Source: Ampullaceana balthica (lineage: Eukaryota; Mollusca; Gastropoda; Lymnaeidae). Taken from it: 64,000 bases of DNA. Below the pieces are notes generated by a model, which worked only from the letters and a program-made list of their open reading frames with translations, did not search any database and had not been told where the DNA came from. Position numbers and translations under genes: made by a program. Shown here one piece after another: positions 20,024 through 31,665 of this stretch (positions are counted from its first letter, which is position 1; each line of letters opens with the position of its first letter). The stretch is taken from the NCBI GenBank assembly GCA_944989445.1, contig CALYLW010000011.1, forward strand, positions 897,501 to 961,500. The letters run 5' to 3'.

Positions 20024-23000
20024 GACACTCCATGAACCGAGTCAGTTCTCTACTTGACGAGTCAGTTCTCTACTTGACGAGTCAGTTCTCTACTTGACGA
20101 GTCAGCTCTCTACTTGCCGAGTCAGTTCTCTACTTGACGAGTCAGTTCTCTACTTGACGAGTCAGTTCTCTACTTGACGAGTCAGCTCTCTACTTGCCGA
20201 GTCAGTTCTCTACTTGACGAGTCAGTTCTCTACTTGACGAGTCAGCTCTCTACTTGCCGAGTCAGTTCTCTACTTGACGAGTCAGCTCTCTACTTGCCGA
20301 GTCAGTTTTCTACTTGACGAGTCAGTTCTCTACTTGCCGAGTCAGTTATCTACTTTACGAGTCAGTTCTCTACTTGACGAGTCAGCTCTCTACTTGACGA
20401 GTCAGTTCTCTACTTGACACTCCATGAACCGAGTCAGTTCTCTACATGCCGAGTCAGTTCTCTACTTGACAAGTCAGTTCTCTACTTGACGAGTCAGTTC
20501 TCTACTTGACGAGTCAGTTCTCTACTTGACGAGTCAGTTCTCTATCTGCCGAGTCAGTTCTCTACTTGACGAGTCAGTTCTCTACTTGCCGAGTCAGTTC
20601 TCTACTTGACGAGTCAGTTCTCTACTTGCCGAGTCAGCTCTCTACTTGACGAGTCAGTTCTCTACTTGACGAGTCAGTTCTCCACTTGCCGAGTTAGTTC
20701 TCTACTTGACGAGTCAGTTCTCTACTTGCCGAGTCAGCTCTCTACTTGACGAGTCAGCTCTCTACTTGACGAGTCAGTTCTCTACTTGCCGAGTCAGCTC
20801 TCTACTTGACGAGTCAGTTCTCTACTTGACGAGTCAGTTCTCTACTTGACGAGTCAGTTCTCTACTTGCCGAGTCAGTTCTCTACTTGACGAGTCAGTTC
20901 TCTACTTGACGAGTCAGTTCTCTACTTGCCGAGTCAGTTCTCTACTTGACGAGTCAGTTCGCTACTTGACGAGTCAGTTCTCTACTTGACGAGTCAGTTC
21001 TCTACTTTACGAGTCAGTTCTCTACTTGCCGAGTCAGTTCTCTACTTGACGAGTCAGTTCTCTACTTGCCGAGTCAGTTCTCTACTTGCCGAGTCAGTTC
21101 TCTACTTGCCGAGTCAGTTCTCTACTTGACGAGTCAGTTCTCTACTTGACGAGTCAGTTCTCTACTTGACGAGTCAGTTTTCTATCTGCCGAGTCTGTTC
21201 TCTACTTGACGAGTCAGTTCTCTACTTGACGAGTCAGTTCTCTACTTGACGAGTCAGTTCTCTACTTGCCGAGTCAGTTCTCTACTTACCGAGTCAGTTC
21301 TCTACTTGACGATTCAGTTCTCTACTTGACGAGTCAGTTCTCTACTTGCCGAGTCAGTTCTCTACTTGACGAGTCAGTTCTATACTTGACGAGTCAGTTC
21401 TCTATTTGACGAGTCAGTTCTTTACTTGACGAGTCAGTTCTCTACTTGACGAGTCAGTTCTCTACTTAACTGACTCAGTTCATGCAGTGTCAAGTAGAGA
21501 ACTGACTCGGCAAGTAGAGAACTGATTCGTCATGTAAAGAACTGACTCGTCAATTAGAGAACTGACTCAGTTCATGCAGTGTCCTCTAATTGACGAGTCA
21601 GTCCTTTACATGACGAATCAGTTCTCTACTTGCCGAGTCAGTTATCTATCTGCCGAGTCAGTTCTCTACTTGACGAGTCAGTTCACTAATTGCCGAGTCA
21701 GTTCTCTACTTGACAAGTCAGTTCTCTACTTGCCGAGTCAGCTCTCTACTTGACGAGTCAGTTCTCTACTTGACGAGTCAGTTCTCTACTTGCCGAGTCA
21801 GTTCTCTACTTGACGAGTCATTTCTCTACTTGCCGAGTCAGCTCTCTACTTGACGAGTCAGCTCTCTACTTGACGAGTCAGTTCTCTACTTGCCGAGTCA
21901 GCTCTCTACTTGATGAGTCAGTTCTCTACTTGACGAGTCAGTTCTCTACTTGCCGAGTCAGTTCTCTACTTGACGAGTCAGTTCTCTACTTGACGAGTCA
22001 GTTCTCTACTTGACGAGTCAGTTCTCTACTTGACGAGTCAGTTCTCTACTTGACGAGTCAGTTCTCTACTTGCCGAGTCAGTTCTCTACTTGCCGAGTCA
22101 GTTCTCTACTTGCCGAGTCAGTTCTCTACTTGACGAGTCAGTTCTCTACTTGACGAGTCAGTTCTCTACTTACCGAGTCAGTTCGCTACTTGACGAGTCA
22201 GTTCTCTACTTGACGATTCAGTTCTATACTTGACGAGTCAGTTCTTTATTTGACGAGTCAGTTCTATACTTGACGAGTCAGTTCTCTATTTGACGAGTCA
22301 GTTCTTTACTTGACGAGTCAGTTCTCTACTTGACGAGTCAGTTCTCTACTTGACACTGCATGAACTGAGTCAGTTCTCTAATTGACGAGTCAGTTCTTTA
22401 CATGACGAATCAGTTCTCTACTTGCCGAGTCAGTTATCTACTTGCCGAGTCAGTTCTCTACTTTACGAGTCAGTTCTCTACTTGACGTGTCAGTTCTCTA
22501 CTTGACGAGTCAGTTCTCTAGTTGCCGAGTCAGTTATCTACTTGCCGAGTCAGTTCTCTACTTTACGAGTCAGTTCTCTACTTGACGAGTCAGTTCTCTA
22601 CTTGACGAGTCAGTTCTCTACTTACCGAGTCAGTTCTCTACTTGCCGAGTCAGTTCTCTACTTTACGAGTCAGTTCTCTACTTGACGAGTCAGTTCTCTA
22701 CTTGACGAGTCAGTTCTCTACTTACCGAGTCAGTTCTCTACTTGACGAGTCAGTTCTCTACTTGACGAGTCAGTTCTCTACTTGACGAGTAAGTTCTCTA
22801 CTTGACGAGTCAGTTCTCTACTTGACGAGTCAGTTCTCTACTTGCCGAGTCAGTTCTCTACTTGACGAGTCAGTTCTATACTTGACGAGTCAGTTCTCTA
22901 TTTGACGAGTCAGTTCTCTACTTGACGAGTCAGTTCTCTACTTGACGAGTCAGTTCTCTACTTGACGAGTCAGTTCTCTACTTGACGAGTCAGTTCTATA

Positions 23001-23948
23001 CTTGACGAGTCAGTTCTCTATTTGACGAGTCAGTTCTCTACTTTACGAGTCAGTTCTCTACTTGACGAGTCAGTTCTCTATCTGCCGAGTTAGTTCTCTA
23101 CTTGACGAGTCAGCTCTCTACTTGACGAGTCAGCTCTCTACTTGACGAGTCAGTTCTCTACTTGACGAGTCAGTTCTCTACTTGACGAGTCAGTTCTCTA
23201 CTTGCCGAGTCAGCTCTCTACTTGACGAGTCAGTTCTCTACTTGACGAGTCAGTTCTCTATTTGACGAGTCAGTTCTCTACTTGACGAGTCAGTTCTCTA
23301 CTTGACGAGTCAGTTCTCTACTTGACGAGTCAGTTCTCTACTTGACGAGTCAGTTCTATACTTGACGAGTCAGTTCTCTATTTGACGAGTCAGTTCTCTA
23401 CTTTACGAGTCAGTTCTCTACTTGACGAGTCAGTTCTCTATCTGCCGAGTTAGTTCTCTACTTGACGAGTCAGCTCTCTACTTGACGAGTCAGCTCTCTA
23501 CTTGACGAGTCAGTTCTCTACTTGACGAGTCAGTTCTCTACTTGACGAGTCAGTTCTCTACTTGACGAGTCATTTCTCTACTTGCCGAGTCAGCTCTCTA
23601 CTTGACGAGTCAGCTCTCTACTTGACGAGTCAGTTCTCTACTTGCCGAGTCAGCTCTCTACTTGATGAGTCAGTTCTCTACTTGACGAGTCAGTTCTCTA
23701 CTTGCCGAGTCAGTTCTCTACTTGACGAGTCAGTTCTCTACTTGACGAGTCAGTTCTCTACTTGACGAGTCAGTTCTCTACTTGACGAGTCAGTTCTCTA
23801 CTTGACGAGTCAGTTCTCTACTTGCCGAGTCAGTTCTCTACTTGCCGAGTCAGTTCTCTACTTGACGAGTCAGTTCTCTACTTGCCGAGTCAGTTCTCTA
23901 CTTGCCGAGTCAGTTCTCTACTTGACGAGTCAGCTCTCTACTTGACGA
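20024..23948. repeat. 20-bp satellite-like array, about 195 copies
   Basis: The unit is GAGTCAGTTCTCTACTTGAC, with a common variant CTTGCC. The array is continuous for 3.9 kb. It is interrupted at about 20020, 20415, 21470-21583 and 22350 by the linker ACTCCATGAACCGAGTC or its relative ACACTGCATGAACTGAGTC. One block is inverted (about 21469-21583). Because the period is not a multiple of three, frames cycle through a 20-residue peptide repeat; none is a gene. Confidence 0.97.
21508..21635. repeat. 52-bp inverted repeat (hairpin) inside the 20-bp array
   Basis: The left arm 21508-21559 (starting CGGCAAGTAGAGAACTGATT) and right arm 21584-21635 are reverse complements with one mismatch by my count, separated by a 24-base loop. 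It results from a local inversion of a block also present in direct orientation at about 22350-22440. Confidence 0.9.
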
Positions 23949-24519
23949 GAAATTGTGATGACAAAACCTTCTCACGCCATTCCATTGTTCACACGCCGGG
24001 GACAACAGACAAGAACAGCCACGATGAAGGATATAGTGTTGATGGGAAAAAGGGGCTCAGACCAACGGCAAGGGAAATCTGAGAACGCCCCCTGCCTGTG
24101 CTACAAATTATAAACAATTATTATTTTTTTTTGGGGGGGGGGAGGAAACGCCCAAGTGTTGAGCAGTTAAATACAAAACAAGAGACCACACAGCTAACAT
24201 TTGGTAGTAGTAGGTCGGGTGACAGGGACCAAGAAAATATACCAACAACATTGACAAGTGATGTAAGACCACACTGAACAAATGTGGGTGGGGAGTGGAA
24301 CCATGTCACAATGGTTTGTTTCTTTATGCTTCCCCCATCTCTCTCTCTCTCTCTCACTCTCTCTCTCTCTCGCTCTCTTATTTTAAAAAAAAACATTTTG
24401 AGATGAAGTGTAGTTTATTGAAGACGTCAAAACCAAAGACGCGGCATTCTTTCAAAATGTTTTTGCCATCTAAATCTTTAAAAATTCACCAGATGACAAA
24501 TTAATTGGTGTTATACACC
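23949..24519. other. Intergenic with a (CT)n run
   Basis: A (CT)n microsatellite lies at about 24339-24378. The rest shows no recognisable feature. Confidence 0.5.
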
Positions 24520-24750
24520 CGAAGTGCGGTTTTGAGCTATAAACATATGGTTAAAAGTGGGGTATAAACATATGGTTAAAAGTGGGGGTTTTGGGTATAA
24601 ACATATGGTTAAAAGTGGGGTATAAACATATGGTTAAAAGTGGGGTTTTTGGGTATAAACATATGGTTAAAAGTGGGGTATAAACATATGGTTAAAAGTG
24701 CGGTTGTGGGGTATAAACATATGGTTAAAAGTGGGTTTAAATATATAGTT
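24520..24750. repeat. 25-bp tandem repeat, about 9 copies
   Basis: The unit contains GTATAAACATATGGTTAAAA then GTGGG. Spacing varies because some units carry an extra GTTTTTGG-type insert. Confidence 0.9.
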
Positions 24751-25331
24751 AAAAGAAAGAAGCACAGGAAAGAAAATTATATTGATCTTATTTATATTTT
24801 TTAGGTATGGTTTGATAAATTTTAATTAGTTTTTTTATTTATAAAACTAATTTATTATCTTTTAAAATCTAAATGCTATTGAGATCTCTTCCACCCCTCT
24901 TGCTATCTTTCTTGTTCTCTCTCCATCTATCTCCCCTTCTCTCATTCTCTCGCACTTTAAAGTAACCGCAATAGCCCCTGGCCCCGTAATTAAAATGCAA
25001 ACTCTATTAACCCATTTATTATATTAGATCAGTTCGTTTTGTTATCCACATAGGATTGTTTTAATTAAAGCGCTGACTAATGTGAAGGAAGGATCGGCAG
25101 GTGTTGAGAGTCATTGTAGTGCGGTAAGACATAATCAGTTACTTATCATGATATGAGGATAGAGAAGAAATCAATGGTGACAAAGGGTTACGGATTATCA
25201 CGTAATCTGTGACAGGAAAGTAGGTGTGGATGTCTGTTAAAGGGGACAGCACAATGATTAAAGGTTTTCGTTTAAGGCGACGATAAGTACACGGGTGTAG
25301 GTGTTACAGATGTGTATGGTTGTTGTAATAG
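24751..25331. other. AT-rich intergenic, nothing recognised
   Basis: Includes a pyrimidine-rich stretch (about 24885-24955). No supported gene. Confidence 0.5.
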
Positions 25332-25525
25332 TGGCACAGACTAGTCAGATAGTGGCACAGACTAGTCAGATAGTGGCACAGACTAGTCAGATAGTGGCAC
25401 AGACCAGTCAAATAGTGTCACAGACCAGTCAAATAGTGGCACAGACTAGTCAAATAGTGGCACAGACTAGTCACATAGTGACACAGACTAGTCAATTGGT
25501 GACACAGACTAGTCAAATAGTGAAA
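25332..25525. repeat. 21-bp minisatellite, about 9 copies
   Basis: The unit contains GTGGCACAGACTAGTCAGAT. The 21-bp period leaves one frame open as a 7-residue repeat, which is an artefact. Confidence 0.95.
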
Positions 25526-25984
25526 TCTAAAAAAATATTCTAAATTAAAGCTTGTTTTAATTCTGATGAGTTTAAATTAGAATTAAATTTTCAATAAAAA
25601 TGTGTTAACATTCATCAATATAACGCTTCAAGAAATTATCTCTTTATCAAGGGAGGAGTGCTGAGGTGGGGCGAGCCAATAAAGACTGATATTTGGTACA
25701 TCAGGAGACGCAGAACTTTCACCTTTTAAAATATTTCCTAATAGCCCTATACTCCCAACAAAACATGTGTTTATCATTGATCAATGAAACTTCGCGGTGT
25801 CATTTTTCAGGTACTCGCAAGAAAGAAAATTTTCCTTTCTATGGCCCAGAATGGGTTACGTAGTATCCTAGCCGATAACATCTATGGAATAAATAAATCA
25901 AGAACAGAAAACATGTGTCTGAATAGAATGTGGCGAGAAATCTGAGCTCAACGCGCATCAGATCGCCAGAAACATTAGATAGAA
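25526..25984. other. Intergenic, nothing recognised
   Basis: No gene, RNA or transposon end was recognised. Confidence 0.5.
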
Positions 25985-26210
25985 AGTCACACAGATAGAA
26001 ACGTCTGATAAACAGACACATAGATAGACACACATCAGAACGTCAGAAACGTCAGATACATCAAGAATCACACAGATAGGCAGACACACAGATAGGCAGA
26101 CACACAGATAGGCAGACACACAGATAGTCAGAAACATAGATAAACAAACACAAAATAGGCAGACACACAGATAGGCAGACACCTAGAAAGGCAGTCACTT
26201 AAATATACAG
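25985..26210. repeat. Degenerate CACACAGATAGGCAGA tandem repeat
   Basis: Copies of a 16-17-bp unit (CACACAGATAGGCAGA) are best ordered at 26070-26120, with diverged forms on both sides. Confidence 0.85.
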
Positions 26211-26467
26211 ACAGGCAAAGTGTTTTGTTGTTTTTTATAATTAGGGATGCTTGGGGAAAATTGCAATCTTCCTCTTATTTCTTTTCACCCCACGTACGGT
26301 TAAATGTGCGAATTGCTAGAAATAACTTAGCTATCGTCATATCACAGCCGACAAAATGTTGAACCCAAACCACACGGTTAATCACCACCAGCTCATGCAA
26401 CCCATCTTCCCCTTATATACATTTATGATATTTAGACAACTTAATGGATTCGTGGTTATGTTCACGT

Positions 26468-26641
26468 CAGTGTTTCTCAAAGTGATGTCCCGTAGAAAAG
26501 CAAATATTTACGGACCCCTGATGGACGTTGCTGATGACTAAATATATGTGATTAATACATGCTGATGCCTTCATCTTTGTGGAAAAAAAACTTTACAGAT
26601 GTAGCCATCATTGTGGATAAATTAAGCTGTGAGAAGCACTG
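26468..26641. mobile_element. hAT-type MITE, 174 bp
   Basis: It begins CAGTGTTTCTCAAAGTG and ends TGTGAGAAGCACTG, inverted termini like those of the 7945 family. The flanks do not show a clean 8-bp duplication, so the copy is old or its ends are altered. Confidence 0.65.
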
Positions 26642-26925
26642 ACGAACCTTCTATTCCCCATTGCTTATTTTAAATCCGATCTTTACAAATCTAGCACAGT
26701 GTTGAAACTGTGAATAAAACGATACTTAGCTGTTTGTTTTTGTTTGAACGCGTTTAAGACAGAAAGCCTCGCCTCCCATCGACTGCCTTATGTCGGAGGC
26801 GGTGAGCAGCGATAGCCATCTTCAGACTGTACAGAAAACAATCAAGGGAATATAGCGGCAAAACGTTGGCAACGAAGCGCTTTAATTAAAGAAGATAGCG
26901 GTACTACTCCTTTACGTGACTACAC

Positions 26926-27029
26926 CGGGCCAGTATCAAGTTGAGGGGGAGATGGATATAGAGTTGAGATAGAGGGAAGCAACTCAAACTGTTGATCCTT
27001 GAACATTGCAATCCGCAAGTCCACTGGTC
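26926..27029 (-). CDS. Candidate exon, ZP-like reading
   Basis: On the minus strand the acceptor TTTTTGTTCAGCTCAG|GA precedes an open reading GPVDLRIAMFKDQQFELLPS, then ISTLYPSPPQLDTGPV, before a stop at 26922-26920. CCG|GTGTAG would be a weak donor. The V-x-L-R-I-A-x-x-K-D-x-x-F pattern recalls the first part of invertebrate ZP domains, where a strand with 'A.(Y/F).D..F' is common; this is a resemblance, not a proven match. The 36-bp minisatellite lies immediately upstream on this strand, in what would be the intron. No neighbouring exon was recognised. Confidence 0.3.
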
Positions 27030-27059
27030 CTGAGCTGAACAAAAACATTTACACAGTTT

Positions 27060-27855
27060 TGAAATAAATACTTTGACCAATAAATATGGTCCTAGATAAA
27101 TAAATACTTTGACCAATAAATATGGTCCTAGATAAATAAATACTTTGACCAATAAATATGGTCCTAGATATATAAATACTTTGACCAATAAATATGGTCC
27201 TAGATAAATAAATACTTTGACCAATAAATATGGTCCTAGATAAATAAATACTTTGACCAATAAATATGGTCCTAGATAAATAAATACTTTGACCAATAAA
27301 TATGGTCCTAGATAAATAAATACTTTGACCAATAAATATGGTCCTAGATAAATAAATACTTTGACCAATAAATATGGTCCGAAATAAATAAATACTTTGA
27401 CCAATAAATATGGTCCTAGATAAATAAATACTTTGACCAATAAATATGGTCCTAGATAAATAAATACTTTGACCAATAAATATGGTCCTAGATAAATAAA
27501 TACTTTGACCAATAAATATGGTCCTAGATAAATAAATACTTTGACCAATAAATATGGTCCTAGATAAATAAATACTTTGACCAATAAATATGGTCCTAGA
27601 TAAATAAATACTTTGACCAATAAATATGGTCCTAGATAAATAAATACTTTGACCAATAAATATGGTCCTAGATAAATAAATACTTGGACCAATAAATATG
27701 GTCCTAGATAAATAAATACTTTGACCAATAAATATGGTCCTAGATAAATAAATACTTTGACCAATAAATATGGTCCTAGATAAATAAATACTTTGACCAA
27801 TAAATATGGTCCTAGATAAATAAATACTTTGACCAATAAATATGGTCCTAGATTC
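27060..27855. repeat. 36-bp minisatellite, about 22 copies
   Basis: The unit contains AAATAAATACTTTGACCAAT and AAATATGGTCCTAGAT. Copies are almost identical. The period is a multiple of three, so the minus strand is open for over 300 codons as a 12-residue repeat (LGPYLLVKVFIY). It has no start context or domain and is not a gene. Confidence 0.97.
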
Positions 27856-28569
27856 CTCACTCTGAACACGTTATGAGCTTTTTAATTTATTGGTTTTTCA
27901 ATTTGAAATTAAATTGACAAAATACCATTTTAAGTAACAGATTATAACCAGATAAAAATGCTTTTAAATTAATGGTATGTAATATTTCCAAACAACAACT
28001 TGCTGGAGCACTACGCTAGTAAAGTTATGGACTTAGCAGTGAGGCACAGTGCCATTTCAAAACGTATAAATGATTTTATCTCTTACAGTATATAAAACTA
28101 GATTGGAATTATACAGCAAGTGCCAAATTAATTATGGGCATAACGGTATGTCATCCCCATTTCTAAAAAAACGTTGGGTCTGGTCATATGTTTTTGTGTG
28201 TGTTCCCCAACACTGACAACCCCCACCCTAAAGTAAAGTCTGAAGTCTGAATCATGTGTTGTTCTTGTAGTGTAAACAAATTTTACCCCATTGATAACAA
28301 TAAGAGAGTAACATCTCATGTAGCACGGTAGAAGCCACCTTGGCACACCAAGAGCATGCTGGGAATGATGCAAGTACTAATGGATACTGACGTCACTAGC
28401 AGATCATTTTACACTGCGTCCTTCCAAACTCATAGTTACTTAAAGTCACTGCATCAGCAAAAACCAATGTACGTGTTGAAATAGTACGCCTGTAAGAGTG
28501 ATGTAATTGTTCAAATAGTTCCCGCTCCAAGAACATCACGCCACCAGAAAATCAAGCCTCAAGTCTATC
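27856..28569. other. Intergenic or intronic, nothing recognised
   Basis: It may be intron of the Kunitz gene, which runs on the minus strand through here. No further Kunitz-type exon (the WYGGC codon pattern) was recognised. Confidence 0.45.
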
Positions 28570-28655
28570 ATGCCCACAGACCATCACGCCCATACCATCA
28601 CGCTCCAATTCCACCACGCCATCAGACTATAACGCCCTATACCATGACGCCCCAA
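28570..28655. repeat. Degenerate CCATCACGCCC tandem repeat
   Basis: Loose copies of ACCATCACGCCC/CCACCACGCC occur every 15-20 bp. Confidence 0.7.
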
Positions 28656-28847
28656 TGATTGTGTTAACCCTGTCAATAAAATCCTTAACTGTAATTGAAT
28701 GGGAATGTAGACAGGTTTTAGCTGAATAGATGGGGATACAAAAACATTTGACAATAATTGTTCTTGTGATTAAATCTTAAAATGACTAACCAAGTGATTA
28801 AAAGAAGCAGATTTAGAAAATAAAAATTAAAAAAATAATCGACTTAC

Positions 28848-29388
28848 CATTTGGACGGCAGCGATCGCGGCAAGCGTCATTTGTTTCAAAGCGAACCTTA
28901 CTACCAGGACAACCACCGTACCAAAACCGCTCACAGTCACCAGATGTACGGTTGTAGAACCACTTGATGATGTATTTGCTCATGCAGAGGCTCCTCTCCT
29001 CGGGGAACTGGCAAGGGTCTGAAACCGGAAATGAGAGAATTTTAGGCTGCCTCGAGAGTGAAACGAGTCTCCCGACCTCGGGCGCGGGGGTGCTGGGCCC
29101 CGTGGATTGACCAGGGCACGGGACTTTCGGAGAACATGATTTCTGGCACTCGAGGCACGACTTGAACCTGTTGGCGTTGCCGCCGCAACCACCGTACCAG
29201 AACGTGCGGCATTCTTGGATGTTCTGGTCGTAGAAGTAGTACCTGACGTATTTGTCACAGGTGCCGCTGTCGTGACCTTGAAGACACTGGGGCACGTCGG
29301 AGAGCGAGGTCAAGGCCGTTGATGACAGAATCAGAGTGGTCGCCCATTCCAAGAACACGCCCCAGAGAAAAGCTCGTCTGGGGAACAT
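28848..29388 (-). CDS. Secreted double-Kunitz (BPTI-type) protein, 5' part of gene
   Basis: The ATG at 29388 starts MFPRRAFLWGVFLEWATTLI, a signal peptide of about 28 residues. Two Kunitz domains follow. Domain 1 has Cys 35, 44, 60, 68, 81 and 85 with the family spacing 8-15-7-12-3 and the RTFWYGGCGGNANRFKS core. Domain 2 has Cys 126, 135, 152, 160, 173 and 177 with spacing 8-16-7-12-3 and ERFWYGGC. Such domains usually inhibit serine proteases outside the cell or act on channels. The residue at the P1 site (after the second Cys) is Asp45 in domain 1 and Met136 in domain 2, and domain 2 has one extra residue in the binding-loop region, so trypsin inhibition is unlikely. Extra Cys 78 and 91 may pair. 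The Pro/Ser/Thr linker (about 92-125) may hide a short intron: a phase-1 G|GTCAAT and an acceptor TTTCAG flank part of it. The exon ends AATG|GTAAGT, a perfect phase-1 donor, so more exons lie below 28848; the frame beyond it is intron. Confidence 0.88.
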
Positions 29389-31106
29389 GACACGCGGGAG
29401 CTGTTGTGTCTCCTTCTAGTGTGTCGCACAGTGAAAGCTGGTAAGGTGTCTGCAACAGCATCGAAATGGCGTCACTGTCAGAAGAGGATCGTATCTTTGA
29501 AGCAGACTAAAGAAACAGCCCATCCTGTGAATATCCAAAACTTGGAGAGCTAGAGAGTAGGGTCCATCATGGAAATTTGTTTTCCCCTTAATCCATCTGG
29601 GGGAAATATCGCGTTCCTCAATCACAACACAACCAAATAACTTTTCAAAAAGCCTCAAACAATTGGGAGTCTTAAATTAAACAAATAATTTGAACTTTAT
29701 TTAGATTTCCTTTTTGAAAAGAAAAAAAAAGTAATAAAATTATACACGAACCGCAATAGATAGTCATTATATTGTACCAACAACGTCGAAGGAAATTGAT
29801 ATATTAAGTAGTCACAATAAAGGTACCGCACATCAATTAAAAGTGTTTATCAAAATACTTCCTAAGTTTTAACGTATTATGATTTATGTATTGGTGGGAA
29901 AAAAATATATTTCAATCCCAAAATGGGTCACTTTCTTAAATTCAAACATGTCGCAGGCAGTTGACGTGATTTTAAATAAAGTATTAATTTTTAAAAAATA
30001 ATAATTTCAAAAATTATTTTTAAAAATAAAATAATATGCGAAATAAAGGCAAAAAATCTCAAATCGTGAAGGCTTGTCTCATACGTTAACCAGGTAATAA
30101 CCATTACATTCATTAAAATTATTTGTTTACAAATATTTGAAAACTAATTAAGTTTTATCATTGGCAAAAGTAAGTTTAAGAAATTATTTAAATTTACCAC
30201 ATCTTACAGGCTGTATAAACCTAATCGGTTGTTTATTTATTATTGTTCTATGTTGTAAAATTATTTTTAAGACCTACAAATCTCTTTAAAAAAACTACAT
30301 TAAAAGTTGAAATAAAGTCGAAAGCAGAAAGAGACTGCTACCGAATAGTTAGTTACCCAACAAAAGCCGTGAAAGAAAATTAGTTCCAAATGAAACAGAG
30401 TTACCGTACCTGGGTGTTAAAATATCACGTTTAATTAGCAAGCCTGTGATGACCTGGTTATCTCCCGCGCATAACCCACTCTCTCCCTCACATCGGTGAA
30501 ACAAAACGTCATTTCTTTGTAAAACCCTGACAATGCCGGCCACTGTATTGGAGAGTATACTATTATGCAGCAGGCGCCAAACTGCACCTCTGGCCGTCGA
30601 AACAAGCACCGCGTCTGATGTTGTTGGACTGGCTCGTCAGGTTTATTTACTCTGGATGCACTGAGCAGGTCAAATCAGCAGGGATTTGGTTGGGGGGGTG
30701 GGGTATATATATATATTTTCTTCTTTTTTTATTGCTCTGTGTTGTTTTTAGTAGCATATACATTTTAGACATTTCGCGGTTTTTTTTTAATAAAGTCAAA
30801 CTTGACAGGCAATTTAAGTTTCTTTTTACGGTTGATGCTAGACTTTATTATTATTATTTTTTTTAAAGATTAAAATGGGGTGATATAGTGCAAATGAGTT
30901 TTGCTTTATACTTTTTTTTTCTTTTTTTTTGCTGTTGGTGTTGGGTTTTTTTTTAAAGGTTTACTCAATAACTGAACTGTGAAGTATGTTTAGGTGGTAC
31001 TTGTCAAATATTATATTGAAAGTTCAAAGACATTGACATTTGTTTTATTCCATGGTGTCCGGTCAATGTAAGCAAATAAAACGTGTGTTTATTCCACCGG
31101 TTATTG
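29389..31106. other. AT-rich sequence upstream of the Kunitz gene, nothing recognised
   Basis: It should contain the promoter of the minus-strand Kunitz gene, but no TATA box at a convincing distance was seen. An 86-codon minus-strand frame (30349-30609) has no recognised motif. G-rich and T-rich runs lie at 30690-30960. Confidence 0.45.
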
Positions 31107-31380
<274 letters not shown>

Positions 31381-31547
31381 GAGGGTTAAAAGACAGGCTG
31401 TTCAAAGGAATTTTAATGTCAAAATTTGATAGTCTTTATTTTAACGTACGCGAAACACGAGTAATTTATAACCTTTAAAAAAATTACAACGAAAGCACAA
31501 CGACTGGCATACATTTTAAAAGGCATTTCTTACGGTTTGGCTGCCAA

Positions 31548-31665
31548 GACGTAGGGTTGGTTTGTATGAACGACGTTGGTTTGGGTTGTCAGGTCGTTGG
31601 TTTGGGTTGTCAGGGCGTAGGATTGGGTTTTTAGGACGTAGGATTGGGTTGTCAGTCAGACCATT
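31548..31665. repeat. About 25-bp tandem repeat, 4-5 copies
   Basis: Units of the form GGTTTGGGTTGTCAGGACGTA are repeated with substitutions. Confidence 0.85.

Noticed and set aside
20024..23948. CRISPR-like array
   Set aside because: Units are contiguous 20-bp repeats with no unique spacers, and the genome is eukaryotic.
26460..26649. Target duplication around the 26468 MITE
   Set aside because: Flanks GTTCACGT and ACGAACCT do not match, so only the inverted termini are used as evidence.
26904..27869. A 321-codon minus-strand open frame
   Set aside because: It is the 36-bp minisatellite read in a frame without stops; only its last part overlaps a candidate exon. No start context or domain.
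29020..29114. A definite intron between the two Kunitz domains
   Set aside because: G|GTCAAT and TTTCAG would give a phase-1 intron of about 95 bp, but the frame is open throughout and the donor is weak. It is noted as possible only.
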